Source of the DNA: Rhynchopus euleeides
Lineage: Eukaryota > Euglenozoa > Diplonemea > Diplonemida > Diplonemidae
Length of the DNA: 64,000 nt
Direction of reading: 5' to 3'
Assembly: GCA_963210315.1 (NCBI GenBank)
Contig: OY723242.1
Location: 310,001-374,000, forward strand
Shown: positions 63,254 through 64,000 of the stretch, in pieces
Numbering within the stretch: position 1 is the first letter of the stretch
Layout of the letters: each line of letters begins with the position of its first letter
Translations under genes and position numbers: made by a program
Notes under the pieces: model-generated
Database searches by the model: none
What the model was told of the DNA's origin: nothing
What the model saw: only the letters and a program-made list of their open reading frames with translations

Positions 63254-64000
63254 TCATGGAAAGGCGGCAGCAAGGACGTCGCTGTCGCGGCGCAGCGGGG
63301 CAGAAGCGTGGATGAAGGCGTCTGGGTCGGCACGCACAGCCGCCAGCACCACCTCCTTGTCGCAGCACAGCGCTGTGGGTGCGTACTGAAGGGCACGTCC
63401 CTCCTGGCGCACAGCCGCCAGCACCACCTCACGCTTGGTCCACAGTGTGTGGTCGGCGAAGCACAGCGCACTGCCGCAACTCGTCACGGCTGCGAGGACC
63501 ACCTCCTCGTCACCACAGAACACAGGATCGGCGAACTGCAGAGCAGCGCCGTGTGCACGAGCCGCTTGAAGCACAACCGACCTGTCGCTTCGCAGTGAAG
63601 GGTCAGCGTACTGCAGCGCCCTCCCGTCCTGCAACACGGCCGCCAGTTGAAGCTCCTTGTCACGGCACAGTGAAGCACTGGCGTACTGAAGTGCCCGCCC
63701 GCACTTGCGTACGGCTGCAAGCATGAAGTCTCGGTTGGCACGGAACGAAGGGTCGGCGGATCTAAGAGCAAACCCGTCAGTGTGTGTGGCTGCGAGCACC
63801 ACATCCTCGTCCTGAAGGAATGTCTCGTCAGCATATGTGAGTGCCCAATTTGAGGACTTCACAGCAGCAAGGACGACCTCGCGATCCTTGCGCAGGTTGG
63901 ATGAAGCATGCTGCAAAACGTCACCCTCCTTCCGCACAGCTGTGAGGACCACATCTCTGTTGCTGCGGATCGACTCGTCACAGGACCGCAAGGCACGCGG
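63254..64000 (-). CDS. DUF4116 repeat protein, 5' part outside the window
   Basis: The frame is open to the window edge (first residues P-R-A-L-RSCDESIRSN) and ends at TGA 63254. About 248 residues are visible, forming seven DUF4116 repeats (REVVLAAVRQEGRALQYAPT type), nearly parallel in order to the last third of the 6200-8467 protein. Differences cluster at repeat surfaces (e.g. ALRSADPSFRANRD vs ALCDAHPSFLSNRD). The stop lies directly after LAAAFP, about 18 residues earlier than in the paralogue, whose basic tail is missing. The true start is beyond the window. Confidence 0.85.
   Translation of the reverse strand, partial: PRALRSCDESIRSNRDVVLTAVRKEGDVLQHASSNLRKDREVVLAAVKSSNWALTYADETFLQDEDVVLAATHTDGFALRSADPSFRANRDFMLAAVRKCGRALQYASASLCRDKELQLAAVLQDGRALQYADPSLRSDRSVVLQAARAHGAALQFADPVFCGDEEVVLAAVTSCGSALCFADHTLWTKREVVLAAVRQEGRALQYAPTALCCDKEVVLAAVRADPDAFIHASAPLRRDSDVLAAAFP

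Overview
The window looks like nuclear DNA of a GC-rich, gene-sparse, repeat-rich protist. Evidence for a eukaryote: WD40, DUF4116, enolase-family and histone-like proteins, a BED-type zinc finger, a hAT-type element, and long non-coding stretches full of short inverted-repeat elements. No rRNA, tRNA or CRISPR was recognised. Every gene I regard as intact can be read from ATG to stop without an intron, and all seven well-supported genes (plus the histone-like gene and most remnants) lie on the minus strand. A pyrimidine-rich stretch followed by AG lies shortly before most start codons. This layout, a PH-like domain of a kind familiar from kinetoplastid proteins, and a class III cyclase fragment make a euglenozoan (for example a diplonemid) a reasonable but unproven guess; chromerids and other algae with many DUF4116 genes remain possible.

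Layout. 1-5.6 kb: a 2.7-kb segment repeated in tandem, carrying a frameshifted pseudogene. 6.2-8.5 kb: a DUF4116 repeat protein. 11.2-11.8 kb: a small Cys-rich membrane protein. 13.9-14.3 kb: a Lys/Ala-rich, H1-like reading frame split by a 70-bp palindrome. 15.3-16.6 kb: an enolase-family protein that has lost its catalytic residues. 17-28 kb: mostly unassigned DNA, with two minisatellites inside a 4.7-kb segment flanked by identical 250-bp direct repeats. 28.5-29.3 kb: a coiled-coil protein. 31-38.3 kb: nested mobile DNA, comprising a CCATATGG-rich inverted-repeat element, a fold-back element, a broken BED/hAT transposase, and a 3-kb element with palindrome-rich termini. The 3-kb element carries a histone-like gene and an ORF broken by a 660-bp hAT MITE. 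41.1-53.4 kb: three neighbouring tandem arrays that all have a 31-bp period, with a truncated cyclase domain between the first two. 56.7-59.1 kb: a PH-like/receiver-like protein. 60.2-61.4 kb: a WD40 protein. 63.3-64.0 kb: a second DUF4116 gene leaving the window.

Connections. The two DUF4116 genes are close paralogues, and a third 3'-end scrap lies at 5.83 kb. The DUF4116 and WD40 proteins begin with a similar ~80-residue module, which suggests a common adaptor domain. Non-coding DNA is dominated by a short MITE-like family whose ends read GGGGGTCTTCGCT / AGCGAAGACCCCC (or GGCCTTCGCT / AGCGAAGGCC), and by a second hairpin element built on GGGGGGCGGAGCCCCCC.
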